Shown here: positions 63,817 to 64,000 of the stretch, in pieces | Layout: each line of letters starts with the position of its first letter | How positions within the stretch are numbered: position 1 is the first letter of the stretch | From: Deltaproteobacteria bacterium | Lineage (GTDB): Bacteria > Desulfobacterota > Desulfuromonadia > Geobacterales > Pseudopelobacteraceae | Length of the DNA stretch: 64,000 nucleotides | Reading direction: 5' to 3' | Assembly: GCA_021780495.1 (NCBI GenBank) | Contig: JAJXYO010000026.1 | Location: 62,001 to 126,000 of the forward strand | Notes under the pieces: model-generated | Databases searched by the model: none | Seen by the model: the letters and a program-made list of their open reading frames with translations, nothing else | What the model was told of the DNA's origin: nothing | Position numbers and translations under genes: made by a program

Positions 63817-64000
63817 ATGAACTACAGCGACAGGTTCTGTGTAAAGCCGGGGAGCACGGTCAAGCTGGACAAGATCGACGCCGGATTCAGGGACAGACAT
63901 GAAGACCAGGCATCAGCACTGCTTGAGATCGAGACGTACACGCAGCGGCTTCGCGAACAGCAGTATCGCTTGTACGCAGAAAACAAGCGTTCGCTGCTGA
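63817..64000 (+). CDS. ppk2: Polyphosphate kinase 2 family, N-terminal part
   Basis: The first 61 codons run off the end of the window. RFCVKPGSTVKLDKIDAGF followed by RLREQQYRLYAENKRSLL is the usual start of PPK2-type nucleotide:polyphosphate phosphotransferases; the Walker motif would come next and is not seen. GAGAGG 8 bases ahead of ATG 63817 supports the start. Confidence 0.8.
   Translation, partial: MNYSDRFCVKPGSTVKLDKIDAGFRDRHEDQASALLEIETYTQRLREQQYRLYAENKRSLL

Noticed and set aside
1-64000. tRNA, rRNA, prophage or integrative element boundaries
   Set aside because: I saw no cloverleaf, rRNA sequence, integrase or attachment-site pair. Differences in composition are limited to single genes.

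Overview
The window looks like chromosomal DNA of a Geobacter-type bacterium (Geobacterales/Desulfuromonadia). This rests on moderate-to-high GC, GEMM riboswitches whose core resembles the Geobacter cGAMP class, sigma-54-type promoters, exosortase (XrtA)-associated protein families, and small conserved proteins of a kind I associate with Geobacter. The genus is inferred from content and no species is claimed.

Layout. (1) 1-9140: end of an XrtA-type exopolysaccharide locus (outer-membrane barrel C-terminus, polysaccharide deacetylase), then an ABC-2 polysaccharide exporter (Wzm/Wzt) and a sugar-nucleotide module: Gfo/Idh/MocA dehydrogenase, a fused acetyltransferase-aminotransferase, an epimerase, a second aminotransferase and a NeuD/PglD-like acetyltransferase, closed by a strong terminator. 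(2) 9418-24983: an ice-binding-like lipoprotein gene diverges from a three-gene operon of very large secreted proteins (1927, 1124 and 1603 aa). These combine DUF4082-type modules and Ig-like domains with PHP-like, amidotransferase-like, deacetylase-like and GH30-like domains. A sigma-54 promoter with an upstream inverted repeat precedes the operon. A frameshifted DUF4082 remnant follows it. (3) 25314-37226: a second polysaccharide assembly block with five glycosyltransferases, an aminotransferase behind a sigma-54 promoter, an AMP-forming acyl ligase with its own acyl carrier protein, an O-antigen-ligase-like membrane protein, hexapeptide and GNAT acyltransferases. (4) 37364-51084: secreted proteins under riboswitches. 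A GEMM-I RNA with the cGAMP-type A at the position equivalent to Vc2 G20 precedes a lectin-like/Fn3 protein. Two identical GEMM-I RNAs with G at that position precede two tandemly duplicated Fn3/Ig/DUF4082 proteins. Between them lie a low-GC glycosyltransferase, an XrtA-type asparagine synthetase, a membrane glycosyltransferase and an orphan radical SAM enzyme. (5) 51433-64000: a nucleotidyltransferase followed by ordinary accessory and housekeeping genes: PAS histidine kinase, STAS protein, metallophosphoesterase, cold-shock protein, cyclopropane synthase with flavoprotein, pcm, amrS, XrtA-associated FemAB protein, small HTH protein, DUF302 protein and the start of a PPK2.

How it may work together. 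Blocks 1 and 3 would build, decorate and export or ligate one or more surface polysaccharides. Blocks 2 and 4 would supply secreted, glycan-binding or glycan-modifying matrix proteins. None of these ends in a visible PEP-CTERM signal. They share a roughly 160-residue DUF4082 module present in nine recognisable copies plus one remnant. Control appears layered: sigma-54 promoters for blocks 2 and 3, and two kinds of cyclic-dinucleotide riboswitch for block 4. The most notable point is that a cGAMP-type and two c-di-GMP-type switches sit within 12 kb upstream of related secreted proteins inside an exopolysaccharide locus.
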